DNA from: Pedobacter sp. D749
GTDB taxonomy: Bacteria > Bacteroidota > Bacteroidia > Sphingobacteriales > Sphingobacteriaceae
Direction: 5' to 3'
NCBI RefSeq assembly: GCF_019317285.1
Contig: NZ_CP079218.1
Span: 310,001-374,000 of the forward strand
DNA length: 64,000 nucleotides
Below are positions 52,808-62,200 of the stretch, in pieces. A model generated the notes under the pieces. That model was given only the letters and a program-made list of their open reading frames with translations, did not search any database and was not told the DNA's origin. The translations under genes and the position numbers were made by a program. How positions within the stretch are numbered: the first letter of the stretch is position 1; each line of letters opens with the position of its first letter.

Positions 52808-53845
52808 ATGTATCCTAAAACAATGAAAGCCGCTGTTGTCCATCAATATGGGGAACCTCTGGCCATAGAAGAACTTAAGGTCAGAACGCTCAATCAATAC
52901 GAGATTCTGGTGAAAGTAATTTCGTGTGGTGTATGCCATACCGACTTGCACGCCTGTAATGGGGATTGGCCGGTAAAATCAAAAATGCCATTGGTGCCTG
53001 GTCACGAAGCCATCGGTTTGGTAGCTGCCATGGGGCATGATGTTAAAAGTGTTAAAGAAGGCGATGTAGTTGGCGTTCCATGGTTGTACAGTGCCTGTGG
53101 CTGTTGCGAATTTTGTTTAACAGGTTGGGAAACATTATGCTATGAGCAGCAAAACGGCGGTTATAGTGTTGATGGCGGTTTCGCAGAATATGTAATTGCC
53201 GATTCCAGGTATGTTGCTCATTTTCCTTCGCATGTAAATTTTGCAGAAATGGCACCGATTATCTGTGCCGGGGTTACCGTTTACAAAGGTTTAAAAGAAA
53301 CCGAGGTAAAAGCAGGCGAATGGGTTGCCATATCTGGTATTGGCGGATTAGGCCATCTGGGTGTTCAATATGCAAAAGCCATGGGTTTTCAGGTTGCTGC
53401 AATTGATGTTTCAAACGATAAATTGGAAATGGCCAGAAAACTGGGTGCCGACATTGTGGTTAACGCACTTGAACAGGATCCTGGGGAATTCCTTAAAAAA
53501 CAAACCGGGGGAATGCATGGTGTATTGGTCACTGCTGTATCGCCTATCGCTTTCAGTCAGGGGCTTTCCGCCCTGCGCAGAAAAGGCACTTTATCGCTGA
53601 ATGGATTGCCTCCAGGCAGTTTCGACCTTCCCATATTTGATACCGTATTAAACAGGATTACCATCAGGGGTTCTATTGTAGGTACAAGAAAAGACATGCA
53701 GGAGGCTATCGAATTTGCCGTAGATGGCAAGGTGAAAGCGCAGATTAAGTCTGCAAAACTGGAAGATATTAATGAAGTATTTGAACAGATGAAAATGGGA
53801 GAGATTGAGGGAAGGGTTGTTTTAGATATTTCGGGAACAGCTTAG
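52808..53845 (+). CDS. Zinc-dependent alcohol dehydrogenase (AdhP-like)
   Basis: 345 residues. Catalytic zinc ligands Cys in SCGVCHTDLHAC, His in PGHEAIG and a later Cys in ICAGVTVYKGL; structural zinc from CGCCEFCLTGWETLC. NAD-binding GIGGLGHLGVQYAKAMG. The length and CGVCHTDLH motif match AdhP/AdhA-type propanol-preferring enzymes that interconvert ethanol and acetaldehyde or similar. First ATG at 52808 (MYPKTMKA) is used; the fold begins at the second Met. It lies between the Usp and PNPOx-like genes of one operon. Confidence 0.95.
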   Translation: MYPKTMKAAVVHQYGEPLAIEELKVRTLNQYEILVKVISCGVCHTDLHACNGDWPVKSKMPLVPGHEAIGLVAAMGHDVKSVKEGDVVGVPWLYSACGCCEFCLTGWETLCYEQQNGGYSVDGGFAEYVIADSRYVAHFPSHVNFAEMAPIICAGVTVYKGLKETEVKAGEWVAISGIGGLGHLGVQYAKAMGFQVAAIDVSNDKLEMARKLGADIVVNALEQDPGEFLKKQTGGMHGVLVTAVSPIAFSQGLSALRRKGTLSLNGLPPGSFDLPIFDTVLNRITIRGSIVGTRKDMQEAIEFAVDGKVKAQIKSAKLEDINEVFEQMKMGEIEGRVVLDISGTA

Positions 53846-53876
53846 TAATAAATATTCAACATTAATTTTTTAAAAA

Positions 53877-54332
53877 ATGTTAGGGAAATTAGAAGAAGAG
53901 GAAGTCGAAAAACTCCTTAAAGAGCAATATATAGGTCGTTTAGGCTGCCACGCCCATGGGGTGAGTTACATTGTGCCTATTAATTATGTTTACCGCAGCG
54001 GTACAGTTTATGCCCATTCTGCTCCCGGACAAAAAATCAGGATGATGAGAAGCAACCCACAGGTTTGCTTCCAGATTGACCAGATCCGCGACACTTTCAA
54101 CTGGAAAAGTGTGGTGTGCTGGGGCAAATTTGAAGAAATCAACGATACTTCAGAAAAACAAAATGTTTTGCAGGGCATTATCCACCGGATGATGCCCTTA
54201 ACCAATACACCATCAGAGCAGCCATCGCATGGCACAGGCAAAACAGATGCGCATGATGAAGAAATTATCGTATTCAAAATTGTACTGCACCTAAAAACGG
54301 GCAGATTTGAGGTTAATGACAGGAGCAATTGA
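53877..54332 (+). CDS. Pyridoxamine 5'-phosphate oxidase-like flavin-binding protein
   Basis: 151 residues, split-barrel fold. Visible: LLKEQYIGRLGCHAHGVSYIVPINYVY (N-terminal strands), VYAHSAPGQKIRMMRSNPQVCFQID (flavin-binding region, G-x-K) and SVVCWGKFEEI. The group binds FMN, F420 or heme and often reduces small molecules. It is the last gene of the Usp-Adh operon (31-base gap) and is followed by a terminator. Substrate unknown. Confidence 0.9.
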   Translation: MLGKLEEEEVEKLLKEQYIGRLGCHAHGVSYIVPINYVYRSGTVYAHSAPGQKIRMMRSNPQVCFQIDQIRDTFNWKSVVCWGKFEEINDTSEKQNVLQGIIHRMMPLTNTPSEQPSHGTGKTDAHDEEIIVFKIVLHLKTGRFEVNDRSN

Positions 54333-54387
54333 TCCGTTTAAAAGAATATGCTCAGTAATTGAATTAGGACAGGATGTTTAAATAAAA

Positions 54388-54420
54388 AAAGCCTGAAGTC
54401 ATGCGATTTCAGGCTTTGTT
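54388..54420 (+). terminator. Rho-independent terminator of the Usp-Adh-PNPOx operon
   Basis: AAAGCCTGAA / TTCAGGCTTT stem with a ten-base loop followed by GTTTCTT; an A run before the stem would also allow termination from the other side. Confidence 0.8.
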
Positions 54421-54614
54421 TCTTCAGCGGGGATGATGGGATGCCTCTGCAACATCTGGAAGGAATTTTGGCTATTATTAAGGGAATTTACAAGAAGTAA
54501 TTTGTCTTGTAATTTAAGCCTTAAAATCGCTTAAAATAAGTTGCTTGATCAATTTACGCAGAAAAATCGGCCACTTTGCTGAAAAATAAATGGCAATTTT
54601 GGGGATATCCAAGC

Positions 54615-55031
54615 TTAAATTTCGTTATATTTCCATACGCCGGAAATGGTAAGCAAAGTTAGTCCAGGTTGTTTTTCACCATAGCTAAAAACACAAATAT
54701 ATTTTGAATGACAAGACGGACAATCTGTTCCAAAGTACAATGTTGGTAAATCATTTACTGTCAATTCTCCAAAGTGAAGTAAATTTATGGAGGTTTCGGA
54801 GACAATTTTATTTTTTAATAATTCATTTTTAGCTAAAACCTTTTCATTATTGTACAATTGAAAAATCGGAAAACCTGATTCATAAGGTGTTATTTTAACG
54901 GTATTTTCATGGCCACAGTTACAACATTTGAATTTTACTGGTGCTGAGTTACCGATCTCTGCATTACTGAACGTGTTTTTGGCAACAGAAACCTGTTTTT
55001 CAATGAATATTTTTTTTGAAATGGAATACAT
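54615..55031 (-). CDS. Zinc-ribbon-like cytoplasmic protein, downstream partner of the TNT lipoprotein
   Basis: 138 residues without signal peptide. Two Cys pairs far apart, CCNCGH (about 36-41) and DCPSCHSKY (about 103-111), can form a zinc ribbon; between them is a mixed segment (VKITPYESGFPIFQLY, LLHFGELTVNDLPTLYFG). The end is beta-rich (LTLLTISGVWKY). It starts 10 bases after the stop of the TNT-domain gene, so it is co-transcribed. Placement is that of an immunity protein, but I do not recognise the family. Confidence 0.72.
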   Translation of the reverse strand: MYSISKKIFIEKQVSVAKNTFSNAEIGNSAPVKFKCCNCGHENTVKITPYESGFPIFQLYNNEKVLAKNELLKNKIVSETSINLLHFGELTVNDLPTLYFGTDCPSCHSKYICVFSYGEKQPGLTLLTISGVWKYNEI

Positions 55032-55041
55032 CTAAATGATT

Positions 55042-55758
55042 TTATTGTGCAATAACTACGCCCACAGCTTCCGGGTATTTTCCACTCGGGTTTTTCTTAA
55101 TTGTTACTTTAATATACCCTTCCTGGGCCAATTTATTCCAGGTTTTTTGGTAGCCAGTCGCTGGATCGATCGGGATTTTCCACATGGTCTGCTTACCATT
55201 GCCCACCTGATTAAACCAGGGAATAATATCTGCTGTTTGGCCTTTGAAATTTAATGAATTATTTAAAACTTCGATTTCATAATAAAAATCATAAGTATTT
55301 TCCGGTTGATTCAAGGCTCTTTGCCCGAAGGTATACACAGATCCATTGATGATTGGACTTGTAAAACTTCCTCCAAGGGTCGGAGCTCCTGTTCCGCTGT
55401 AGGTTCCAATCGCACCACTGTATCTATCGTATTTTTGTCCCATCGTGATTGGTGTATCATCTACTGTATTGAAACCTCCGTTTGCAGGTGGCCATTTTCC
55501 GTTTAAATTGTTGTTTATAAATAGCGTTTCCAGTTCGCTCCACTTTTGTTTCTTGTATAAATCGTAAACCTGATCCCTCATCGTCTGGCTTACAGTGTTT
55601 GAAAGATCATAGGTCGCAGCCAGTTGGTTTGCATTTTTGTAGAAATCAGTTGTTGCCGTAATTGGTGGTTCATCTAAAAGACCATCCTTATCCGAGCGGC
55701 AAGCCACAGAGAATAATGCAATGTTTAAAAGTAGAAAGTACTTTAATAAATTTTTCAT
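55042..55758 (-). CDS. Lipoprotein with C-terminal TNT-type (NAD+ glycohydrolase) toxin domain
   Basis: 238 residues. Lipobox FSVAC (Cys20); residues about 21-80 are a helical linker. From about 86 the chain follows the TNT pattern: KWPPANGGFN, KYDRYSG (Arg112), FGQRALNQPE (Arg147), FYYEIEVLNN, IIPWFNQVGNGKQ (Gln190) and LAQEGYIKVTI at the end. These correspond to the Arg, Arg and Gln active-site residues of tuberculosis necrotizing toxin, which destroys NAD+. The domain order and residues are seen; activity is inference from the family. The downstream gene may encode the antidote. Lipid anchoring suggests delivery from the outer membrane or on vesicles. Confidence 0.8.
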   Translation of the reverse strand: MKNLLKYFLLLNIALFSVACRSDKDGLLDEPPITATTDFYKNANQLAATYDLSNTVSQTMRDQVYDLYKKQKWSELETLFINNNLNGKWPPANGGFNTVDDTPITMGQKYDRYSGAIGTYSGTGAPTLGGSFTSPIINGSVYTFGQRALNQPENTYDFYYEIEVLNNSLNFKGQTADIIPWFNQVGNGKQTMWKIPIDPATGYQKTWNKLAQEGYIKVTIKKNPSGKYPEAVGVVIAQ

Positions 55759-55906
55759 AGCTGTTAATTTAGTTTAGTAAAATGATGATTTTGAAAATAG
55801 ATGGGAATGAGCGTAAAATAATACATTATATGTATTGCTAATCTAATATTTTTTGATGATAAAAAATACATTAAATAAAATATTATCTAACATATGTCCC
55901 TCCTTA

Positions 55907-56056
55907 CTAGCGCAAGTCTTAATGAGAATGCAGCTGGGTGGATGACTTGCGCATTCACCATATTTATCTAGATGAGATTTTTTTAGAGATGCATTGATTT
56001 ACCGAAAGCCCAAATCAGGCTTTTGCTCAGGCCGTGGGCGCTAAGACTTGCGCTAG
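55907..56056. repeat. 150-bp element with 15-bp inverted ends CTAGCGCAAGTCTTA
   Basis: Perfect 15-base arms at 55907-55921 and 56042-56056 (TAAGACTTGCGCTAG), in the gap between the TNT gene and the next gene. Inside is a further GACTTGCGCATTC word. A diverged arm is found at 51585-51599 with GACTTGTGCGTTC nearby. MITE-like. Confidence 0.75.
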
Positions 56057-56108
56057 ATAGCGAGCATTAACTTTAAGGCAATTAGATTAGAATTGCAAAT
56101 AGGATGCA

Positions 56109-56891
56109 TTAATCTTCGTCAACCTCATCATTTAATATATTGTACAAGTTCTTAGGTAGAATAATAGAAGATGGAATAGGCACCAACTTAAAAGTCCCGT
56201 CCATGTATTGAATTTTAATCGCCTTTAGTTTTGCGGTTTGCACCAAATCTGAGAACCAAACATAAGAAAACTCATATGAGCCTGTTTCTTTTTCTTTTAT
56301 TGGGCCGACTGCTTTCATAGTCCTAATTGTCTGTCCTTTTGATGAAACTACATCACCAACAGCATTATAGCCGACAAAAGAAAACCAAATATATTTTATT
56401 GTTTTCTTTGCTGGATTATACACTTCTATTTTTGCACTCGTTCCGCTTGTGTATTCACTTTCATCGTAGTAACTCCAGTTCAGAACTGCCAGTCCTTTTG
56501 TTTTTGTATTGTCTAAAAATGCAAATGCTTTCTTTAAATCATTTCTATAGATTACATCCGCAGCATAACTTGCTTTAGATTTTATGCTATCTAATTCACT
56601 AGCATCCCACGTGTCAAATGCTTTTTGATCCTCCTTGTTTATTTTTAGAAAGTCGGGGTTTATGTATAGTTTTCTGTTTTTATAATATACTTCAAAAACA
56701 TCTCCATATTTATACTTAATGAACGAGCTTACAATCACTAAAGTTTCATCATCTAGGTTGACATCATGATTACCATCAATCACACTTTTAACTGGAACAT
56801 TACCATCCACAACCCCAAATATCAGATACTTTACTTGCCCAAAGGCTAACAACGGCAATAGTACGATTAGTGTTAAAAGTGTTCTTTTCAT
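56109..56891 (-). CDS. Hypothetical secreted protein (260 aa)
   Basis: Starts at ATG 56891 (MKRTLLTLIVLLP) with a Sec signal ending near LLAFGQ. The mature part begins with a beta-rich region (YLIFGVVDGNVP...), a helical middle (KINKEDQKAFDTWDASELDS) and a longer beta-sandwich-like end (AKIEVYNPAKKTIKYIWFSFVGYNAVGD as two strands). The NPAKKTIKYIW pattern resembles domains in which a phosphate-free beta sandwich compares 'constructs' of cell-surface proteins, but no family was recognised. It lies upstream of the TNT gene on the same strand but 350 bases and an inverted repeat separate them. Confidence 0.7.
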   Translation of the reverse strand: MKRTLLTLIVLLPLLAFGQVKYLIFGVVDGNVPVKSVIDGNHDVNLDDETLVIVSSFIKYKYGDVFEVYYKNRKLYINPDFLKINKEDQKAFDTWDASELDSIKSKASYAADVIYRNDLKKAFAFLDNTKTKGLAVLNWSYYDESEYTSGTSAKIEVYNPAKKTIKYIWFSFVGYNAVGDVVSSKGQTIRTMKAVGPIKEKETGSYEFSYVWFSDLVQTAKLKAIKIQYMDGTFKLVPIPSSIILPKNLYNILNDEVDED

Positions 56892-57203
56892 AATGAGTTT
56901 CAATTTAGTTCTATCTAATGTATGGAATAGGAATGTAAAACAAGTGATTATTTTGTATGCTGCGGTACGGGAAACCTAAAGGAATGCATAAACAGAATGG
57001 TGAGGCTTTAGGTTGCTAAAAAAATGGTGTAAGCAATCCAGTCCATACCATTTATAATTTTATCCTCATAGCAACAAAAGGAATAATCAAAGATAAGATT
57101 ATTTTCAACGATAAACCACTCCAAAAGTACCCCCCTGTCGAAATATAGAGCAATAAAAAAGCCTCTAACGTTATGCTAAAGGCTTAATTTGCTTATTGCA
57201 TTG

Positions 57204-57290
57204 CGGAGAGTGGGGGATTCGAACCCGCGGACCCTTTAACAAGTCAACAGTTTTCAAGACTGCCGCAATCGACCACTCTGCCAACTCTCC
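57204..57290 (-). tRNA. tRNA-Ser (anticodon UGA)
   Basis: 87 bases on the minus strand. Acceptor GGAGAGT pairs with ACTCTCC, discriminator G, T-loop GGTTCGAATCC, anticodon loop CTTGAAA with TGA at 57254-57256, and a long variable arm as in class II tRNAs. The CCA end is not encoded. It is flanked by non-coding DNA. Confidence 0.95.
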
Positions 57291-57462
57291 GCCGCAAAAG
57301 TACAAACTTGAAGCAAATCTGCAAATAATTTCTACTTAAATAATTTAATTAATATTTTAAGCCTTGCTAATCATTTAGTTAGTGGGTATAAAAAAAGCAA
57401 AAAGCATCAATGTACAGCTTTTTTAAGCCGTTTATGTTGGAGTTTTGTGTTTGTATTTTGAA

Positions 57463-57909
57463 TTATGCAGCCTGTTTTGGCAAGATTTTCTCGTGTTCGA
57501 CCGATAAAATTCCATTTCCTTCGATGGCAAAACAGATTAATCCAACCAATACTGAAACCGAAAACCAAAATTCTGAGTAGGGTTTAAAAATGCCTCCCGA
57601 AATATTGATAAAGAATACGGCCCCGATCAGTATCGGTAAATTAATGAGACAAAACGTACGCGTATAGGTACCCAGGGTAATGGCTAAACCACCAATTAGG
57701 TGTAATACGATAATGAAATGTGCCAGTAAGCTGATGCTTATTGCTGTACCTAAAAATGCACCGCGCATGAGGTTGCTAAATGCTGGCATATTGATGTAAA
57801 AATCAATGCCCTTCCAGATTAAAATAAGGCCTAATAAGATTCTAAAATAATCTAACCATTTTGGGTGGTGATGATCGCCCCAGTTCTCGATTTTCTTAAG
57901 CATTTTCAT
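57463..57909 (-). CDS. DoxX-family membrane protein
   Basis: 148 residues with four hydrophobic segments (about 21-38, 50-75, 77-97, 107-130). The pattern DYFRILLGLILIWKGIDFYINMP, split at the first span, HFIIVLHLIGGLAITLGTYTR and the C-terminal LVGLICFAIEGNG match DoxX/TQO-like proteins. These are associated with quinone or thiosulfate redox steps, but the group is broad. The alternative start MLKK at 57903 is equally good. Four His/Asp residues at the N-terminus (GDHHHPKW) are notable. Confidence 0.85.
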   Translation of the reverse strand: MKMLKKIENWGDHHHPKWLDYFRILLGLILIWKGIDFYINMPAFSNLMRGAFLGTAISISLLAHFIIVLHLIGGLAITLGTYTRTFCLINLPILIGAVFFINISGGIFKPYSEFWFSVSVLVGLICFAIEGNGILSVEHEKILPKQAA

Positions 57910-58451
57910 AACTTATATATTTTGGTTAATACAATTTACATATAATAAAAGATAATAACAATGGCTGGCTAATTATTTGATTTTGAGATGGAAAATGGAA
58001 GGAATTGATGTATGAAAAGAAAGATCGTCATTGGGAGTAACCATCAGTTCAGTGGCCTGAAAAAAATAGGAATGAGGTCCTATATGCGCTTTCTAATTTA
58101 TTAGATTTAAGATTTTGCATCCTGTAAAACTCATTGAGCTAAGATGTCTAAGGTGGTCGTAAAAATTAAAGACTATGCTGTTTAATTAACCACTTTAGAC
58201 ACCTAAGAACATCTAATTCATTAAATAATCCTTTAGGCTTCCACACCATATAAGAACACGTAAGCTTATATGGTACTTAAATGTCTTATATGGTCAAAAA
58301 AAATAACACTGAATATCAGTTTTTACATAAACGTCATTATAAGGTACGAAGCAATCTTACAACGATCGCTGCTAGCGTGTGCATTAAGATTGCTTCGTCG
58401 GCTGAAAAAGCCTTCTCAATTAAGATTCTTCGCGCTTTATACCCTTTAAAA
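57910..58451. repeat. Gene-free 542-bp stretch with several inverted repeats
   Basis: Contains CTAAGGTGGTCGT...AACCACTTTAG (about 58149-58200), CCATATAAG / GCTTATATGG (about 58246-58273), and at 58332-58420 a rearranged copy of the CGTCATTGCGAG element (ACGAAGCAATCTTA...TAAGATTGCTTCG). No gene could be supported. Confidence 0.6.
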
Positions 58452-59276
58452 TCACCCTTTTTTCTTTCCTGCGATACTGCCGTTCAAATAATCAGTGGGC
58501 GACATTCCAAACTGTTTGGCAAAATTCCGGCCGAAATGGGATTGCGAGCTATAACCCACCATTTCTGAAATTTCGTAAATTTTCAGTAGCCCTTCATTTA
58601 AAAGTTCAGCAGCTTTTTTTAACCTCGCTAAATTAATCAGTTCATTCGGACTCAGGTTAGAAATGGATTTGATTTTCCGGTATAAGGTTGGCCTGCTCAT
58701 ATTCATCTTTTCTGCCAGGTGTTCTACATCCAGATCCTGATCGCTGATGTTTTTGTTAATGATATCCTGTAATTTTTCCAAAAACAACTCATCTGCCTTA
58801 GAATGGGCAATGCTTTTCAAGTGGAGGAGGGGAGAATTGGAGAAATATTCTTTGATCTTTTTTCTGTTTTTAAGCAGGCTGGAAATCTGCACCTGCAAAA
58901 ACTCGGGCGAAAAGGGCTTTTCTACATAGGCGTCAGCGCCAAGCTCTAAACCTTCAATTTTAGATTGTAATGAATTTTTTGCGGTAAGCAGTATCACCGG
59001 AATATGGCTGAACTCAAGGGTCGATTTTACTTTTGCACAAAATTCAAAGCCATCCATTTCGGGCATCATCACATCGCTGATAATGAGTTGAACAATTTCA
59101 CGCTGTAATATTGCCAGGGCTTCTATCCCGTTTCTGGCCTGTAAAACATGATATTTTTCATCCAGGTCATCCGAAATGAAATCAAGGATATCCTCATTAT
59201 CATCGACCAATAATACCACGTTTTTCTCTATTTCCTGTTGATCTTTCATCGTGAGCGTACCTACAATTTCTTCCAT
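58452..59276 (-). CDS. Response regulator with AraC-type HTH (output half of a hybrid two-component system)
   Basis: 274 residues. Receiver domain (about 18-135): VVLLVDDNEDIL, phospho-acceptor in LIISDVMMPEMDGFEF, VILLTAK and AYVEKPFSP (Lys-Pro). C-terminal AraC-type HTH (about 170-265): VEHLAEKMNMSRPTLYRKIKSISNLSPNELI and YEISEMVGYSSQSHFGRNFAKQFGMSPTDY. These are the last two domains of Bacteroidota hybrid two-component systems. The gene overlaps the kinase gene by 16 bases in another frame. The second Met (59249, MKDQQEIEK) is a possible start. Confidence 0.93.
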   Translation of the reverse strand: MEEIVGTLTMKDQQEIEKNVVLLVDDNEDILDFISDDLDEKYHVLQARNGIEALAILQREIVQLIISDVMMPEMDGFEFCAKVKSTLEFSHIPVILLTAKNSLQSKIEGLELGADAYVEKPFSPEFLQVQISSLLKNRKKIKEYFSNSPLLHLKSIAHSKADELFLEKLQDIINKNISDQDLDVEHLAEKMNMSRPTLYRKIKSISNLSPNELINLARLKKAAELLNEGLLKIYEISEMVGYSSQSHFGRNFAKQFGMSPTDYLNGSIAGKKKG

Positions 59277-62200
59277 TTCCCGTTCAGGTTAAATTCAATA
59301 AGTTGATGGATGGGCAGTTCTAATACAAATATATTAAAATGGTGGTCATTAATATCCAGGTACAACTCGCCGCTATGCAACTGTGCGAGCGATTTGGAAA
59401 TGGAAAGACCTATGCCAGTTCCAGTGGCGATCTGCGTTTCTTTAGCCCTGAAAAAAGGCTCAAAAATCTTCTCCTTGATTTCTGCAGGTATTTTATTGCC
59501 GTCGCTTTTAAAGCAAACTTTAAATTTATCCTGTTCTGCTGATTTCTTTAAACTGATTTCAGCTGTCGTTTTTCCATATTTAATGGCATTATCAACCAGG
59601 TTGCTGATGATTTTGTAAAAAGCTTCTACATCGATATAGGCTTGGAATGCTTTTTCGGGCAAGTTGATGGTATAACTGATATTCCGTTGCTCGGCTGCGG
59701 GCTGAAACTGGATAAAAATATCCTTTAATATCTCGCTGATATCAGCCTTTACAAAGTTCAGCGAAAATTCGCTGGTTTCGGTTTTCCTGAAATCGAGCAA
59801 TTGATTGGTAAGTTTGAGCAGTCGATCCGTATTGCGGCCCATAATCCGTAAATTCTTTTCTATTGCAGGCACGGCATCGGCCTGTTTAATCAGTTTCTCC
59901 ATCGGTCCGATAATCAAAGTGAGCGGCGTCCTGATTTCATGGGCAACGTTGGTGAAAAATTCGATCTTCGCCTGATAAACTTCCTTTTGTTTTTCATGCT
60001 CAAATACTTCCATCCGCCTGCTGTTTTTGAGTGCAATTTTTCGGTGGTACCTTCGCACCAAAAAGAAAATAATTGCCCCGGCCGCTACCACATAAATAAA
60101 ATAGGCAAATGGACTGAGATAAAAAGGAGGACGTATTTTGATCAGAAGTTTAACATTTTTGGTGCTCCAGGTGTTGCTTCCTTCAACCAAAGCTTTCACT
60201 TCAAAAATGTAATTGCCGGGGGCAAGTTTGGTAAAATAAACCTTCCGGTTAGTCTTTAAATATTCCCAGTTTTTATAAAGCCCTGTCATTTTATAAGCAT
60301 ACTCTGTCATTTCAGGCGATAAATAACTTAAGGCAGCAAAATCGATACTAAAAGATGATTGGTTATGGTTAAGTTCGATGGTATCGGCATAAACAATCGA
60401 TTTATTAGCAACAGAATCTTTCCCATTTAAACCTATTTCCAAACTGTTGACCTGAAACCCGGTTAAAAATACCGGGGGCTCATAGTTTGTTGCCTTTAAG
60501 TTGGCCGGATTAAAGCTTATCAGCCCTTTTACGCTCCCAAAATAGGTTCGGCCATCCTCATCCTGGTAGGCAGAGCTGTAGTTGAACTGATCAGTAAGTA
60601 ATCCGTTGGCTTTAGAATAGGTTTTGCTTACCCCCGTAACGGGATCGAAGTGAATAAGGCCGCGTGTACTGCTAATCCAGAATTTATTTGCCGCATCTTC
60701 TTCGATACGGAACAGGTAATTGCTGGGGAAACCATTTTTTATTCCGTAACGTTTAAATTGATGTGTTTTCTGATCAAACCTGCAAAGTCCACCACCATCC
60801 GTAGTTACCCAAATATGCTGTTTGCTATCTTCAAAAATACTGTTTACGCTGTTATGGCTTAAACTTTTCGCATCCGCTGGGATATTTCGGTAGTTCACAT
60901 GGCCTGGTCTGGATAAGTTAAACTTAAATACACCATCATTAAAGCTGCCCGCCCAGATATTACCCTTACTGTCTTCCATAACCGAATCGTAAAAAATAAA
61001 AGGGAGGCCGGTAATAGGGTCGAAATCATCTCTTTTGCGATTATAAAGATAAATCCCGTTGATGGTTCCAACTAAAATTTCACCTGACCGCGTTTTACAA
61101 AAAGTAACAATAAAATTGGTACGTAAGGCATTTCCAACACCTGCCTGGTAATGTTTAATTACCTTTTCTGTTTTCAGGTCTAAAACATCCAGGCCATGTT
61201 CAAAAGTGCCAATCCAGAGTTTGTCGCCGTCAACCAATAACCCATGGATATTGGAATAGGCAATACTTCCCGGTTTTCCGTCGGGTAAAAAGTGTTTAAA
61301 TACGCCTGTTTTTACGTCGAGTTTGTTCAGTCCCGCATCCTCCGTACCAATCCATAAATTCCCATTCCGATCTTTTGTAATTTCCCTTACATCGCTTCCG
61401 CTGATTGAATTTGTACCTTTTTGCGGAAAGTATTTGGTAAACAGTGAAGTATGGCTCGAATAGTAATTTACTCCTCCAAAGTAGGTGCCGGTCCAAACCC
61501 CGCCCTCACGGTCGACACAAATGCTATAAACAGCATTATCACTTAAAGAATAATCGTTATTATATTGTTTTTTGAGGTGGATAATTGCCCCACTTTCATC
61601 ATTATAAATGTAAATGCCCGATTCTGTAGCAATCCAAAATTCATGCGGGCCTGTTTTTTTGATATCCCGGACAAATATTGGCGTTTGGTCGTCGTTTAAT
61701 CTGAGTATATTTTTTGATGCTAAAGTAACAGGGTTGAAAAGTTTAACACCTTGATTGGTCGTGCCAACCAATAAATTTCCATCTTCAGTCTCCGCAATTC
61801 TGGATACCCAGCCATATTCGGTTTTGGCATTTTTTCCATTAATATTAAACTGCTGAAAATTATTCGTTTTAGGGTTGTATTTTTCTAACGTTCCCTTTCC
61901 GGTACTGATCCATACACTTCCATCTTTTAAAATCGTTACCAGTGAGGCATCGAACGGTGCATTAAGGCCAAAAGCCTGTAGTTTCCTGGTACGCTTTTGA
62001 TATAAATATATCTTGAATGAAGATAGAATCCATAAATGTCCACGCAAATCGCTCGCCAGGTCTGTAATCCGCATCCCTTTAGTTTCTTTTATGATAGCGA
62101 AACTTTCTTTTGTTGGATTGTATTGATACACACCATTGTTTGTGCCAACCCAAAGTGTTTGTTCGTGATCGTGGTGAAGTGCAGAAATCAGATCGTTACC

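Noticed and set aside
58281..58568. 95-residue plus-strand frame before the response regulator
   Set aside because: Made of repeat sequence and the antisense of the regulator's end.
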